The notes beneath the pieces were generated by a model. That model was not told where the DNA came from. It made no database searches and saw only the letters and a list, made by a program, of their open reading frames with translations. From positions 186,001-250,000 of the forward strand of contig NZ_JACHNZ010000001.1 of NCBI RefSeq assembly GCF_014199685.1: DNA of 64,000 nt, read 5' to 3'. Of the stretch, positions 31,799 through 41,929 are shown in pieces. The position numbers and the translations under genes were made by a program. Positions within the stretch are counted from its first letter, which is position 1. Each line of letters starts with the position of its first letter. This DNA comes from Sphingosinicella soli (lineage in GTDB: Bacteria; Pseudomonadota; Alphaproteobacteria; Sphingomonadales; Sphingomonadaceae).

Positions 31799-32866
31799 AT
31801 GCCCGCCAAGGAAATCGCCCCGAAAGATATCGCCCCCAAGGACATCGCGGCGCCGCTGCTCGCCTGGTACGATCGCGCGCACCGCCGCCTGCCGTGGCGC
31901 GCGCCGCCGGGCGCGAACGCCGCCGATCCCTATCGCGTCTGGCTGTCGGAGATCATGCTCCAGCAGACGACCGTTGCGGCCGTCATCCCTTATTTCGAGC
32001 ATTTCACGTCGCGCTGGCCCACGGTGGAGGCGCTTGCCGCCGCTGAAGACGGAGACGTGCTCGCCGCGTGGGCGGGCCTCGGCTATTATGCCCGCGCCCG
32101 CAACCTCATCGCCTGCGCGCGCGCCGTGGCAAGCGAACACGGCGGCCGTTTTCCCGAAACCGAAGCGGCGCTGCGCGGGCTTCCCGGCGTCGGCGCCTAC
32201 ACTTCGGCGGCGATCGCGGCGATCGCGTTCGGGCAGCGCGCCGTCGTCGTGGACGGCAACGTCGAGCGTGTCGTCGCCCGGCTGTTCGCGGTCGAGACAC
32301 CCCTGCCCGCCGCCAGGCCGCAGCTTCGCGCGCTTGCCGACACGATCACGCCCGGCGCGCGCGCTGGCGATTTCGCGCAGGCGATGATGGATCTCGGCGC
32401 CACGGTCTGCCGCCCCCGCTCTCCCGATTGCCTCGTCTGTCCGCTGGTCGTGTCCTGCGATTCGGCGCGGCGCGGCATCGCCGATGCGCTGCCCGCGAAG
32501 ACGCCGAAGCCGCCACGCCCCACGCGCTATGCCAATGTTTATGTGCTTCGCGATGCCGACGAGGTTATGCTGGTCCGCCGCCCGCCGCGCGGACTTCTGG
32601 GGGGCATGCTGGGCCTGCCGATGAGCGAGATTGCCGACACCCCGGCTCCCGACAACGCCCACCCCGGCGCGCCCGCCGCCGTCCGCTGGACGCGCAGCGC
32701 AAGACCGGTAACCCACGTATTCACGCATTTCGAGTTGCATCTTGCCGTTTTTTCAGGCGATCTGTCCGGCATAACGAAACCGTCGGGGGATTGGCGTGTG
32801 GCAAATAAATCTGCCGCGCGGGATTTGCCGACGTTGTTTCGTAAAGCATTGGACTTTGTAGTATGA
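31799..32866 (+). CDS. mutY: Adenine DNA glycosylase MutY
   Basis: Removes adenine mispaired with 8-oxoguanine. The 355-residue protein has the helix-hairpin-helix LPGVGAYTSAAI, the catalytic aspartate in VDGNVERV, and the 4Fe-4S loop C-x6-C-x2-C-x5-C (CRPRSPDCLVCPLVVSC), followed by a NUDIX-like 8-oxoG recognition domain from about residue 235. The N-terminus contains a short repeat (EIAPKDIAPKDIAAP) that is not part of the conserved core. Start ATG 31799. With the UDG, RecA and the radical SAM gene it makes this window rich in DNA repair functions. Confidence 0.96.
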   Translation: MPAKEIAPKDIAPKDIAAPLLAWYDRAHRRLPWRAPPGANAADPYRVWLSEIMLQQTTVAAVIPYFEHFTSRWPTVEALAAAEDGDVLAAWAGLGYYARARNLIACARAVASEHGGRFPETEAALRGLPGVGAYTSAAIAAIAFGQRAVVVDGNVERVVARLFAVETPLPAARPQLRALADTITPGARAGDFAQAMMDLGATVCRPRSPDCLVCPLVVSCDSARRGIADALPAKTPKPPRPTRYANVYVLRDADEVMLVRRPPRGLLGGMLGLPMSEIADTPAPDNAHPGAPAAVRWTRSARPVTHVFTHFELHLAVFSGDLSGITKPSGDWRVANKSAARDLPTLFRKALDFVV

Positions 32867-32921
32867 GATTGATTTTAGCCGCCTTGTAACGGCGTACGCC
32901 TGATCGGAGTGAGATTTGTCG

Positions 32922-34001
32922 ATGTCGAGGCACGTTGTGTTCGCGCTCGCTGTATTGCTGGCTGCTTGTGACGGTCAGAAGGGCGGCGAAGAGGGCCGCG
33001 CGCCCGTTGTGGTCGGCGGCGTGGTCGAACCCGTTCGCTTCGTCGACAGCATCGATGCCGTCGGCACGGCGTTCGCCCGCGAATCCACCACGCTCACCTC
33101 CACGGTGACGGAGCGCGTGGAATCGCTGCGCTTCACGGACGGCGCCTATGTGCAGGCGGGCACGGTGATCGCCGTGCTGCGCGCCGTCGAACAGAACGCC
33201 GACCTTGCCAGCGCGCAGGCGCGTTCGCGCGAGGCCGAGCAGCAGCTCGGTCGTCTGCGCGAACTCCAGCAGCGCGGTTTCGCCACCAATGCCAGCATCG
33301 ACGCGCAAACGGCGGCGCGCGATCAGGCGCGCGCGCAGGCGGGCGCCATTCGCGCGCAGATCGGCGATCGAATCATCCGCGCGCCGTTCTCCGGCGTTGT
33401 CGGCCTGCGCCGTCTCTCGCCGGGAAGCGTCGTGACCGCAGGCACCGAAATCGCGACGATCAGCGACATCAGCTCCATCAAACTCGATTTCACCGTGCCG
33501 GAACGCTTCATCTCCGCGATCAAGGCCGGGCAGGACATCGAAGCCCGCGCGCAGGCCTGGCCGGGGGAAGTGTTTCGCGGCACCATAGAAGGCGTGGAGC
33601 CGCAGATTGATCCGATCACGCGCTCGGTCGCGATTCGCGCGCTACTTCCCAATACAGAGCGGCGCCTGCATCCGGGCATGCTGCTCACGGTGTCGATCGT
33701 CACCAATCCGCGCGATGCGCTCGCGGTCCCGGAACTCGCGCTCGTCTTCCAGGGCGACCGTCAATTCGTGTTCAGGCTGGATGAAAAGAACGTCGCAAAC
33801 CGCGTGCCTGTCGAAATCGGCATGCGCTCGGGCGGCATGGTGGAAGTGACCGGCGGCCTCAATCGCGGCGACCGCATCGTTGCCGACGGCGTCGTCAAGG
33901 TGCGCGACGATGCTCCCGTAAAGCCTGTTTTCCCCGGCGAAACCGGCAGAACCACCGGCGCGCTCTCCGGCGCGGCGGCGGGTGCGGGCAAGTCCCGATG
34001 A
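32922..34001 (+). CDS. RND efflux periplasmic adaptor (lipoprotein)
   Basis: Membrane fusion protein linking the inner-membrane pump to an outer-membrane channel. It has a lipobox LAAC with Cys16, a biotinyl-lipoyl-like segment split by a short alpha hairpin (about 85-130), and beta-barrel and membrane-proximal domains to residue 359. ATG 32922 lies behind CGGAGTGAG; an in-frame TTG six bases earlier is less likely. Its stop overlaps the pump start by 4 bp (ATGA). No TolC-like gene or TetR-type repressor is next to it, so the channel is encoded elsewhere and substrates are unknown. Confidence 0.93.
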   Translation: MSRHVVFALAVLLAACDGQKGGEEGRAPVVVGGVVEPVRFVDSIDAVGTAFARESTTLTSTVTERVESLRFTDGAYVQAGTVIAVLRAVEQNADLASAQARSREAEQQLGRLRELQQRGFATNASIDAQTAARDQARAQAGAIRAQIGDRIIRAPFSGVVGLRRLSPGSVVTAGTEIATISDISSIKLDFTVPERFISAIKAGQDIEARAQAWPGEVFRGTIEGVEPQIDPITRSVAIRALLPNTERRLHPGMLLTVSIVTNPRDALAVPELALVFQGDRQFVFRLDEKNVANRVPVEIGMRSGGMVEVTGGLNRGDRIVADGVVKVRDDAPVKPVFPGETGRTTGALSGAAAGAGKSR

Positions 34002-37000
34002 TCCTTTCCGATGTCTCGGTAAAGCGGCCGGTCTTTGCGGCGGTCATCAGCCTCATCATCGTGCTGGCGGGCGCCATCGCCTTCATTTCGCTTCCGGTCC
34101 GCGAATATCCCGCCATCGAGCCGCCGATCGTTTCGGTCGAGGTCGCCTATCCCGGCGCGGCGGCCAGCGTCGTTGAATCGCGCATAACCCAGCTGATCGA
34201 AGACAGGATCGCAGGGGTCGAGGGCATCGAGATGATCCGCTCGCGTTCACGCGACGGCGTTTCCGACGTGACCATCGAATTTTCCGCAACCCGCAATGTG
34301 GATGACGCCGCGAACGACATCCGCGACCGGGTCAGCGGCCTTGCCGACGATTTGCCCGACGAAGTGATCCCGCCGGAAATCCGCAAGGTCGATGTCGATT
34401 CCCAGCCGATCCTCTGGATGCATCTGTCGGGCGAGGAGCGTGATCCGCTCTGGCTCGCCGACTATGCCGACCGCATCCTTGTCGATCGTTTCTCGTCGAT
34501 CGACGGGGTCGCGCGCGTGCAGGTCAGCGGCCTCTCGCGGCCCGCGATGCGGATCTGGCTCGATCGCGCCAGGCTCGCCGCCTATCAGCTGACGCCCAAC
34601 GACATCGAAACGGCGCTGCGCTCGCAAAACGTCGAGCTTCCCGCAGGCCGCGTAGAGGCGGAAACCCAGAACCTCACCGTCCGCGTCGCCCGCGCCTACA
34701 GCCAGGTCGATGATTTCCGCGCACTCGTCATTTCGCGCGGCGACGACGGGCATCTCGTGCGTCTCGGCGACGTCGCGCGCGTCGAGGTCGGGCCGGAAAA
34801 TCCGTACAGTTTCTTCCGTTCGAACGGCAAGCCGGGTGTCGGCATCGGCATCGTGCGCCAATCCGGCGCGAACACGCTCGCCGTTGCCGACGAGGTCAAG
34901 GCGCGCCTCGAAGAAACGCGAAAGATGCTGCCCGCAGGCCTCAGCATCGACATATCCAACGACAGTTCGGTGTTCATTTCGGCCGCGATCGACAACGTCT
35001 GGAGAACGCTTGCCGAAGCGTCGGCTCTCGTCATCCTCGTGATTTACGTTTTTCTGGGCTCGGCGCGGGCCACGATCATCCCCGCCGTCACCGTTCCCAT
35101 CTGCCTTATCGCCACCTTCGCCGTGTTGTGGGCGCTCGGCCTGTCCATCAACCTGCTCACCCTGCTCGCGCTGGTGCTCGCCATCGGCCTCGTCGTCGAT
35201 GACGCCATCGTCGTGCTCGAGAATATCTATTACCGTATCGAACGGGGCGAGACGCCCCTCGTCGCGGCCTATGAAGGCGCGCGGCAGGTTGCCTTCGCCG
35301 TGATTGCCACAACCGCCGTCGTGTGCGCGGTGTTCGTGCCGATCATGCTCCTTGCCGGAAACACCGGGCTGCTGTTTCGCGAACTCGCCGCCGCGATGAT
35401 CGGCGCTGTCGCCTTCTCGGGCTTCATCGCGCTGACGCTGACGCCGATGCTGTGTTCCAAGATGCTCAAGTCCGAATCCAGCAGCAACCGGCTCACCCGG
35501 TGGGTCGATGAACGGTTCGATCGCGTCTCGGCGGCCTATGATCGCGCGCTCGGCCGCCTGCTGAATCGTCCGCTGCTGATCGGCGGCATTTCGCTTGCCG
35601 TCGTCGGCGGCTGTATCGCGCTTGCGACCACGCTCTCGTCCGAGCTGGCCCCGCTCGAAGACACCGGCAATCTGATGGTGACCGCCACTGCGGCGGAAGG
35701 CACCGGCTTCGATCAGATGGTCCAGTACATGGAAGACCTTCAGGCCCGTGTCCTGCCGATGGTCGACGAAGGCCCGATCCGCCGCATGATGGTCCGCGCG
35801 CCGGGCAGCTGGGGCACGAGCGAGGATTTCTCCAGCGGCCGGATGGTGCTTTTCCTGAAAGACTGGTCGGAGCGTGATCAGACCACGCAGGAAACGGCCG
35901 AAATGGTCCAGAAGGCGCTTGAGGATTATCCCGGCGTCCGCAGCTTCGCTTCGGGCGGGCAGACCATCGGCAGCCGCGGCGGGCGCCCGATCCGTTTCGT
36001 CATCGCCGGAGCCACGTTCGAGGAACTGGCCCGCGCCCGCGACGCGATCATGGATGCCGCGGCATCTTATCCCGGCATTGAAAACCTGGAATCGGACTAC
36101 AAGGAAACCAAGCCTCAGCTCCTTGTCGATATCGACACCACGCGCGCAGGCGATCTCGGCGTCTCGGTGGCCGATATCGGAAGCACGCTTGAAACCATGA
36201 TGGGCTCGCGCCGCGTCACCACCTACATCGACCGGGGCGAGGAATATCGCGTCATCGTGCAGGCGGAAGACAAGGACCGGCTGACCCCGCAAGACCTTTC
36301 CAACGTCTATGTCCGCTCGCGCACCGGAGACGTGATACCGCTGTCGAACCTCGTCTCGCTGCGCAACTTCGCGGACGCGGGCGAACTCGGCCACTTCAAC
36401 AAGCTGCGCGCCATCACGCTCGAAGGCTCCGTCGCGCCCGGCTATTCGCTCGGGGAAGCGCTCGACTGGCTGGAGGCGGAGGCCTCCACGCTGCCGGAAG
36501 TCGCCGCCATCGGCTACGACGGCGAAAGCCGCGCCTTCAAGCAGACCGGCGGCGCGATCTGGGGCGTCCTCGCTGTCACCATCCTGCTCGTGTTCCTCGT
36601 GCTCGCCGCGCAGTTCGAAAGCTGGGTGCACCCCGGCATCATCGTGCTCACCGTGCCGCTTGCGGTGGGCGGCGGGCTTCTCGGGCTCGTCGTCATGGGC
36701 CAGTCGCTCAATCTCTACAGCCAGATCGGCATCGTCATGCTCGTGGGGCTGGCCTCCAAAAACGGCATCCTCATCGTCGAGTTCGCGAACCAGCTGCGCG
36801 ATCAGGGCGTCCCCTTCGACGATGCGATCCGCGGCGCCGCCGTGCGCCGCCTGCGTCCCGTCATCATGACCTCGATTGCAACGGTCGCGGGCGCCGTGCC
36901 GCTTATGCTTGCAAGCGGTGCGGGCGCCGCCTCGCGTCAGGCGATCGGCACGGTCGTGGTGTGGGGCGTCAGCCTTGCGACGCTGCTCACGCTGTTCGTC

Positions 37001-37105
37001 ATCCCGGTCTTCTACCGGCGCCTTGCCCGCAACACCGGCTCGCCGCTCGCGGTCACGCGCAAGCTGGATGAGGAGCGCGGCGCAGAACCTGCCCCGGCGG
37101 AGTAA
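33998..37105 (+). CDS. RND multidrug efflux permease (AcrB/MexB family)
   Basis: A 1035-residue proton-driven pump of the HAE1 type. It starts MILSDVSVKRPVFAAV, the usual N-terminus, has twelve membrane helices in two repeats with large periplasmic loops after helices 1 and 7, and keeps the paired aspartates of helix 4 (GLVVDDAIVVLEN). It is translationally coupled to the adaptor. Helix 10-12 sequence (GLASKNGILIVEFANQ) is typical. Substrate range cannot be predicted, though the family exports drugs, detergents and solvents. Confidence 0.96.
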   Translation: MILSDVSVKRPVFAAVISLIIVLAGAIAFISLPVREYPAIEPPIVSVEVAYPGAAASVVESRITQLIEDRIAGVEGIEMIRSRSRDGVSDVTIEFSATRNVDDAANDIRDRVSGLADDLPDEVIPPEIRKVDVDSQPILWMHLSGEERDPLWLADYADRILVDRFSSIDGVARVQVSGLSRPAMRIWLDRARLAAYQLTPNDIETALRSQNVELPAGRVEAETQNLTVRVARAYSQVDDFRALVISRGDDGHLVRLGDVARVEVGPENPYSFFRSNGKPGVGIGIVRQSGANTLAVADEVKARLEETRKMLPAGLSIDISNDSSVFISAAIDNVWRTLAEASALVILVIYVFLGSARATIIPAVTVPICLIATFAVLWALGLSINLLTLLALVLAIGLVVDDAIVVLENIYYRIERGETPLVAAYEGARQVAFAVIATTAVVCAVFVPIMLLAGNTGLLFRELAAAMIGAVAFSGFIALTLTPMLCSKMLKSESSSNRLTRWVDERFDRVSAAYDRALGRLLNRPLLIGGISLAVVGGCIALATTLSSELAPLEDTGNLMVTATAAEGTGFDQMVQYMEDLQARVLPMVDEGPIRRMMVRAPGSWGTSEDFSSGRMVLFLKDWSERDQTTQETAEMVQKALEDYPGVRSFASGGQTIGSRGGRPIRFVIAGATFEELARARDAIMDAAASYPGIENLESDYKETKPQLLVDIDTTRAGDLGVSVADIGSTLETMMGSRRVTTYIDRGEEYRVIVQAEDKDRLTPQDLSNVYVRSRTGDVIPLSNLVSLRNFADAGELGHFNKLRAITLEGSVAPGYSLGEALDWLEAEASTLPEVAAIGYDGESRAFKQTGGAIWGVLAVTILLVFLVLAAQFESWVHPGIIVLTVPLAVGGGLLGLVVMGQSLNLYSQIGIVMLVGLASKNGILIVEFANQLRDQGVPFDDAIRGAAVRRLRPVIMTSIATVAGAVPLMLASGAGAASRQAIGTVVVWGVSLATLLTLFVIPVFYRRLARNTGSPLAVTRKLDEERGAEPAPAE

Positions 37106-37110
37106 GACCA

Positions 37111-37611
37111 ATGTCGCTCCCCAGGAGCCTGCGCATCGCCATCCTGACCGTTCCGGGCGTGATGCTGCTCGGTTCGCTGTCCGGCGTCGTCGCCGGGTCG
37201 GGGGAAACCAACCCGTGGTTCGCGACGCTGGTGAAGCCTGCGCTCTATCCCCCCGGTTTCGTGTTCGGCATCGTCTGGACACTGCTCTACGCGCTGATGG
37301 GCATCGCGATCGCTCGCGTCCTCGCATGCCCGCCGGAGCGAGACCGGCAGCGCGCGGCCCTGCTCTTCGCCGCCCAGCTCGTGCTCAATCTTCTGTGGTC
37401 GACACTTTTCTTCAAGCTGCACCTGCTCGGCCCCAGCTTCGCGCTCATCCTCGTCATCCTCGCCGCCGCGCTCGCCACGACCCTTGCGTTCGCGCGGCTG
37501 GACCGCATCGCGCCATGGCTGCTTGTCCCCTATCTGGCGTGGCTCTGCTTCGCCGCGGGCCTTGCCTTCCGCATCTGGCGGTTGAATCCGGGCGCTGCGC
37601 CGCCATATTAG
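37111..37611 (+). CDS. tspO: TspO/MBR family protein
   Basis: Five-helix membrane protein related to the bacterial TspO and the mitochondrial benzodiazepine receptor, which bind porphyrins and cholesterol-like ligands. The conserved segments are NPWFATLVKPALYPP, a VWTLLYALMGIA helix, NLLWSTLFF and the late VPYLAWLCFA. Length 166 is normal. It starts 5 bp after the RND pump stop, with the pump end supplying a GGAG site, so it is probably co-transcribed. In alphaproteobacteria TspO has been linked to tetrapyrrole control and stress; nothing here narrows this. Confidence 0.94.
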   Translation: MSLPRSLRIAILTVPGVMLLGSLSGVVAGSGETNPWFATLVKPALYPPGFVFGIVWTLLYALMGIAIARVLACPPERDRQRAALLFAAQLVLNLLWSTLFFKLHLLGPSFALILVILAAALATTLAFARLDRIAPWLLVPYLAWLCFAAGLAFRIWRLNPGAAPPY

Positions 37612-37639
37612 GCACACAACACAGCGAAGGGCCCCGTCC

Positions 37640-37957
37640 ATGCAGTCCAAAAACCGCTTCTTCGACGATTTCTCGCGTATGGCGACCGGCGCCATGGGCT
37701 CGCTTGCGGGTATGGGCCGCGAGATGGAATCCGGCTTCCGCGCCCGTATGGAGGAATTCGTCGGCGGTCTCGATCTCGTGAAGCGCGAGGAGTTCGAGGC
37801 CGTGAAGCAGATGGCGGCGAATGCCCGCGCTGAAAACGAAGAGCTGAAGGCGCGAATCGCCAGGCTCGAAGCGGCAGCGGGCGCAGCGCCCGAAAAGCCC
37901 GCGCCGGCCCGCAAGCCCGCCGCGAAGAAACCCGCGAAATCAGCGCCCGCCGCCTGA
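37640..37957 (+). CDS. UbiK-type ubiquinone biosynthesis accessory factor
   Basis: A 105-residue protein with the BMFP (DUF526/YqiC) signature: FFDDFSRMATGAMGSLAGM followed by a coiled coil (about 45-75, KREEFEAVKQMAANARAENEELKARI in outline) and a lysine/alanine/proline tail. UbiK helps assemble the soluble ubiquinone biosynthesis complex in E. coli. It is small, complete and starts behind GAAGGG. Likely in the same transcription unit as tspO. Confidence 0.82.
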   Translation: MQSKNRFFDDFSRMATGAMGSLAGMGREMESGFRARMEEFVGGLDLVKREEFEAVKQMAANARAENEELKARIARLEAAAGAAPEKPAPARKPAAKKPAKSAPAA

Positions 37958-38017
37958 TATCCACAGCAAATTCTCGGGCGTCAGCGCGCAGCGGCTTGCG
38001 TATCGCCGGTCGGCACC

Positions 38018-38033
38018 GCACCATATATGGTGC
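38018..38033. promoter_or_regulatory. 16-bp perfect palindrome upstream of ybjN-like gene
   Basis: GCACCATATATGGTGC is a perfect 16-bp dyad, 25 bp before the probable start of the YbjN-like gene. AT-rich centre and position suggest an operator for a dimeric repressor. No matching site was noticed elsewhere in the window, and the regulator is unknown. Confidence 0.4.
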
Positions 38034-38058
38034 AGCATGAACTCCATCGGACGAGCTA

Positions 38059-38571
38059 TTGACCGAACTCGAACTTGAAATGGCCCAGGCCACGGCAGCG
38101 CCGCTCGATATGCTCGAGCATTATTTCGGCGCGCACGGCTGGTCGTTCGAGCGCGCCAGCGACGAGGAACTCATCGCCCGCGTGGAGGGCAGCTGGACGA
38201 CGTACCAGCTCCGCGCGCTCTGGCGCGAGGAGGAGCGCGTGCTCCAGTTCATCGCCATGCCCGATGTGCGCGTCCCGGAAAACCGCCGCGCCGCCGTGTG
38301 GGAAGTGCTCAGCCTCATCAACGAGCAGCTCTGGCTCGGCCATTTCGAGATGTGGTCGGCGGACGGCACGCTCCTCTTCCGCCATGCCTCGATGCTCGAC
38401 GGCGCCGACGACGACAGCGGCCTCTCGCTCGCGCAGGCCGAAACACTGGTCGAAGCCGCCGTCGACGAGTGCGAGCGCTACTACCCCGTCTTCCAGTTCA
38501 TCCTCTGGGCCGGAAAAACCCCCCGCGAAGCCCTCGACGCCGCACTGATCGACACGGTGGGCGAGGCATAG
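38059..38571 (+). CDS. YbjN domain protein
   Basis: A soluble 170-residue protein of the YbjN family (residues about 15-150), whose members have a type III secretion chaperone-like fold and no defined biochemical activity; E. coli YbjN affects motility and stress responses. The start is TTG 38059 behind GGACGAG; ATG 38080 is a shorter alternative. Conserved stretches are MLEHYF, GSWTTYQLRALWRE and WLGHFEMW. It converges with a secreted protein gene only 13 bp away. A perfect palindrome lies in its leader. Confidence 0.85.
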   Translation: MTELELEMAQATAAPLDMLEHYFGAHGWSFERASDEELIARVEGSWTTYQLRALWREEERVLQFIAMPDVRVPENRRAAVWEVLSLINEQLWLGHFEMWSADGTLLFRHASMLDGADDDSGLSLAQAETLVEAAVDECERYYPVFQFILWAGKTPREALDAALIDTVGEA

Positions 38572-38584
38572 CTTCCGCCGTACA

Positions 38585-38968
38585 TCAGGGACTCTTCGCA
38601 GGCAGCGCAGTTACCGGGCTGATCTCGACGGCATGATAAGGCAGGGGCATTTTCAGCGTCTTCGGCCCTGCAAGCGATGATCCCGCGACGCGATCGAAAG
38701 TCCCGTCGCCGTCATCGTCGAAAAAGCACGCACGCCCATAGGGAAGACCGAGTTGGAAGACGGTCATCGTCTCCGAGCAGACTTTCAGCTTCGCCTCGGA
38801 CTCCACCCGCCTGAGGATGGTGCCCGCTGGTACTTTTATCCTGGAAAGCGTCAGCCCGGTCTTGAACGCCTCGGGCAGCACATACACGCCTTCGAGCGGC
38901 TGCGCCGATACGGCTCCGGCCCATAGCGGCAATAGCGCCGCGAGCGCCGCGCTTCGGCCGAACCTCAC
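38585..38968 (-). CDS. Secreted protein of unknown function
   Basis: I do not recognise this 127-residue protein. It has a Sec signal peptide (cleavage likely after VSAQ, residue 23), two cysteines (64 and 81) that could form a disulfide, and a DDDGDGTFD loop at 84-92 resembling a calcium-binding DxDxDG motif. Its ATG overlaps the gatB stop by 4 bp (ATGA), so it is translationally coupled to the tRNA amidotransferase genes, an unexpected partner for a periplasmic protein. Confidence 0.75.
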   Translation of the reverse strand: MRFGRSAALAALLPLWAGAVSAQPLEGVYVLPEAFKTGLTLSRIKVPAGTILRRVESEAKLKVCSETMTVFQLGLPYGRACFFDDDGDGTFDRVAGSSLAGPKTLKMPLPYHAVEISPVTALPAKSP

Positions 38969-40452
38969 CCCGCCAGCGCCGCCTTCAGCAGTTCGTTCAC
39001 CACCTGCGGGTTTGCCTTGCCGCCGGTCGCCTTCATCGTCTGGCCCACGAAGAAGCCGAACAGCGCTTCCTTGCCGCCCTTGTACTGCGCCACCTTGTCG
39101 GCGTTCTTCGCCAGCACGTCGGCGATCGCCGCGTCGAGCGCGCCGGTGTCGGAGACCTGCTTCAGGCCCCGCTCCTCCACGATCTTCTCGGGGTCGTCGC
39201 CGGTTTCCAGCATGATCTGGAACACGTCCTTGCCGAGCCGCCCCGAAAGCGTCCCGTCACCGATCAGCGCCAGCAGCGTCGCGGCATGTTCGGGGCTGAT
39301 CGGGCTGTCGATGATATCCTTGCCGAGCGCGTTCAGCGCGCCGAACAGGTCGGATATCACCCAGTTGGACGCCGCGCGCGCCACCTCCGTCAGCGGCTTG
39401 CCCTGCTTCTCCGCGCTCAGCGTCAGCATGCGCTCGAACCAGTCGGCAGCCTCCTTCTCGGCGGTCAGCACGCCCGCGTTGTAATCGCTGATGCCGAGGT
39501 CGCGCACATAGCGCGCGAGCTTCGCGTCGGGCAGCTCCGGCAGTTCCGCGCGCAGCGCCTCGACGAACGCGTCGTCGAACACCAGCGGCGGCAGGTCGGG
39601 GTCCGGGAAATAGCGGTAATCGTGCGCGTCTTCCTTGGATCGTAGCGCGCGTGTCTCCATCCGGCTCGGGTCGAACAGCCGTGTTTCCTGCACGATTCTG
39701 CCGCCGCCTTCGATGATCTCCACCTGCCGCTGCGCCTCGAATTCGATCGCCGCCTGCACGAAGCGAACGCTGTTCACGTTCTTGACCTCGCAGCGCGTGC
39801 CGAGCGGATCGCCGGGCTTGCGCACGCTGACGTTCACGTCCGCGCGCATGGAGCCTTCCTCCATGTTGCCGTCGCAGCTGCCCACATAGCGCAGGATCGA
39901 TCGCAGCTTCTTCACATACGCCCCCGCCTCTTCGGGCGAGCGCATGTCGGGCCGCGAGACGATCTCCATCAGCGCCACGCCCGACCGGTTGAGATCGACG
40001 TAGGAATAGCCCGGAGACTGGTCGTGCATCGATTTGCCCGCGTCCTGCTCCAGATGGATGCGCTCGAGCCCCACGGTCTTGGTGCGCCCTTCGCCAAGCA
40101 CGATGTGCACCTCGCCCTCACCCACGATCGGGTGCTGGAACTGGCTGATCTGGTAGCCCTGCGGCAGATCGGCGTAGAAATAGTTCTTCCGGTCGAAGCG
40201 CGACCACGTGTTGATCTGCGCATCGAGCGCCAGCCCCGTGCGCACCGCCTGCTTCACGCACTCGCCGTTGATGACCGGCAGCATCCCCGGCATCGCCGCA
40301 TCGACAAGGCTCACCTGCGTGTTCGGCTCCGCCCCGAACTCCGTCGCCGCGCCCGAGAACAGCTTTGCGTTCGACGTCACCTGCGCATGCACCTCAAGGC
40401 CGATCACGACCTCCCACTCACCGGTTTCGCCTTTGATTCTGTAGTCGCTCAT
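38965..40452 (-). CDS. gatB: Asp-tRNA(Asn)/Glu-tRNA(Gln) amidotransferase subunit B
   Basis: Subunit of the GatCAB amidotransferase that activates Glu on Glu-tRNA-Gln (or Asp on Asp-tRNA-Asn) with ATP so that ammonia from GatA can form the amide. The 495-residue protein starts [20 protein letters not shown]; an upstream in-frame extension overlaps gatA and is not used. The kinase-like core has EVHAQ and [19 protein letters not shown], and the C-terminal YqeY-like tRNA-binding domain ends VNELLKAAL. One base separates it from gatA; GGTGGTAAG in the gatA end serves as ribosome binding site. Confidence 0.97.
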   Translation of the reverse strand: MSDYRIKGETGEWEVVIGLEVHAQVTSNAKLFSGAATEFGAEPNTQVSLVDAAMPGMLPVINGECVKQAVRTGLALDAQINTWSRFDRKNYFYADLPQGYQISQFQHPIVGEGEVHIVLGEGRTKTVGLERIHLEQDAGKSMHDQSPGYSYVDLNRSGVALMEIVSRPDMRSPEEAGAYVKKLRSILRYVGSCDGNMEEGSMRADVNVSVRKPGDPLGTRCEVKNVNSVRFVQAAIEFEAQRQVEIIEGGGRIVQETRLFDPSRMETRALRSKEDAHDYRYFPDPDLPPLVFDDAFVEALRAELPELPDAKLARYVRDLGISDYNAGVLTAEKEAADWFERMLTLSAEKQGKPLTEVARAASNWVISDLFGALNALGKDIIDSPISPEHAATLLALIGDGTLSGRLGKDVFQIMLETGDDPEKIVEERGLKQVSDTGALDAAIADVLAKNADKVAQYKGGKEALFGFFVGQTMKATGGKANPQVVNELLKAALAG

Positions 40453-40453
40453 C

Positions 40454-41929
40454 TTACCACCAAGCCTCCGGCCGCGCGGAGAAGCCCGCCGCCTGTTCGA
40501 TCGCATAGCCCGCGTTCAGCACGCCTTCCTCGTCGAGCGGCTTGCCGATGATCTGGAGGCCGAGCGGCAGGCCGTCGTTCGAAAGCCCGCCGGGCACCGA
40601 CATCGCGGGAAGTCCCGCAAGGCTCGCGGGCACGCAGAACACGTCGTTCAGGTACATGGCGATCGGGTCGTCGATGTTCGCGCCGATGCCGAACGCCGCG
40701 CTCGGCGCGGTCGGCGCGAGGATCACGTCGCATTTCGCCCACGCCTGCTCGAAGTCGCGCGCGATCAGCGCCCGCACCTTCTGCGCCTTCAGATAATAGG
40801 CGTCGTAGTATCCCGCCGACAGCACATAGGTGCCGATCATGATGCGCCGCTGCACCTCCGTGCCGAAGCCTGCCGATCGCGTCGCCTCGTACATGTCGAT
40901 CAGGCTGCCGCCGTCGGGCGTTTCGCGCAGGCCGTAGCGCACGCCGTCATAGCGCGCGAGGTTCGAAGACGCCTCTGCGGGCGCGATGATGTAGTAGGTG
41001 GGAAGCGCGTATTTCGTGTGCGGCAGCGAGATGTCGACGATCTCCGCGCCCGCGTCGCGCAGCATGTCCGCGCCCTTCTTCCACAGCGCCTCGATCTCGG
41101 CGGGGATGCCCTCGACCGTATATTCCTTGGGAATGCCGACGCGCCTGCCCTTCATGTCGCCGGTCAGCGCCGCCTCGAAGTCGGGCACCGGCAGGTCGAG
41201 GCTGGTCGAATCCTTCGGATCGAACCCGCACATGGATTTGAGCAAAATCGCGCAGTCGCGCACGTCGCGCGCCATCGGCCCGGCCTGATCGAGCGAGCTT
41301 GCGAACGCCACGATGCCCCAGCGCGAGCAGCGGCCATAGGTCGGTTTGATCCCCGAAATGCCCGTGAACGCCGCCGGCTGGCGGATCGAGCCTCCGGTAT
41401 CCGTGCCGGTTGCGCCCGCCACCAGCCGCGCCGCGACCGCCGCCGACGAGCCGCCCGAGCTGCCGCCGGGCACGAGGCTTTCGTTGCCCTTCCCGCGCCA
41501 CGGGTTGATGACCGTGCCGAACGCGCTCGTCTCGTTCGACGAGCCCATCGCGAACTCGTCCATGTTGAGCTTGCCGAGCATTCCCGCGCCGTCCGCGAAC
41601 AGCCTGCCGCTCACCGTCGATTCGTAGGGCGGCTTGAAGCCCTTCAGGATGTTCGAAGCCGCCGCGCTCTGCACGCCTTCGGTCGCGAACAGATCCTTGA
41701 TGCCGAGCGGTATGCCCGACAGCGGTTTCGCCTCGCCCTTCGCCAGCGCCGCGTCGGCGGCATCCGCCGCTTTCAGCGCCAGTTCAGGCGTTTCCACGGT
41801 GAAGGCATTCAGCGCGCGCGCGGCTTCCACCGCTTTCACATGCGCTTCGGCGAGTTCCTTTGCGGAGAAGTCCCTGGCGCGCAGCCCGTCGCGCATCTTG
41901 CCAAGCGTCAGGTCGGTCAGCGCCGTCAT
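40454..41929 (-). CDS. gatA: Asp-tRNA(Asn)/Glu-tRNA(Gln) amidotransferase subunit A
   Basis: Amidase subunit that releases ammonia from glutamine and channels it to GatB. The amidase-signature catalytic triad is complete: K78 in GIKDLF, S157 in PGGSSGGS and S181 in TGGSIRQPA. The 491-residue length is normal. The start codon overlaps the gatC stop by one base (TAATG). Presence of GatCAB means at least tRNA-Gln, and perhaps tRNA-Asn, is charged indirectly in this organism. Confidence 0.97.
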   Translation of the reverse strand: MTALTDLTLGKMRDGLRARDFSAKELAEAHVKAVEAARALNAFTVETPELALKAADAADAALAKGEAKPLSGIPLGIKDLFATEGVQSAAASNILKGFKPPYESTVSGRLFADGAGMLGKLNMDEFAMGSSNETSAFGTVINPWRGKGNESLVPGGSSGGSSAAVAARLVAGATGTDTGGSIRQPAAFTGISGIKPTYGRCSRWGIVAFASSLDQAGPMARDVRDCAILLKSMCGFDPKDSTSLDLPVPDFEAALTGDMKGRRVGIPKEYTVEGIPAEIEALWKKGADMLRDAGAEIVDISLPHTKYALPTYYIIAPAEASSNLARYDGVRYGLRETPDGGSLIDMYEATRSAGFGTEVQRRIMIGTYVLSAGYYDAYYLKAQKVRALIARDFEQAWAKCDVILAPTAPSAAFGIGANIDDPIAMYLNDVFCVPASLAGLPAMSVPGGLSNDGLPLGLQIIGKPLDEEGVLNAGYAIEQAAGFSARPEAWW

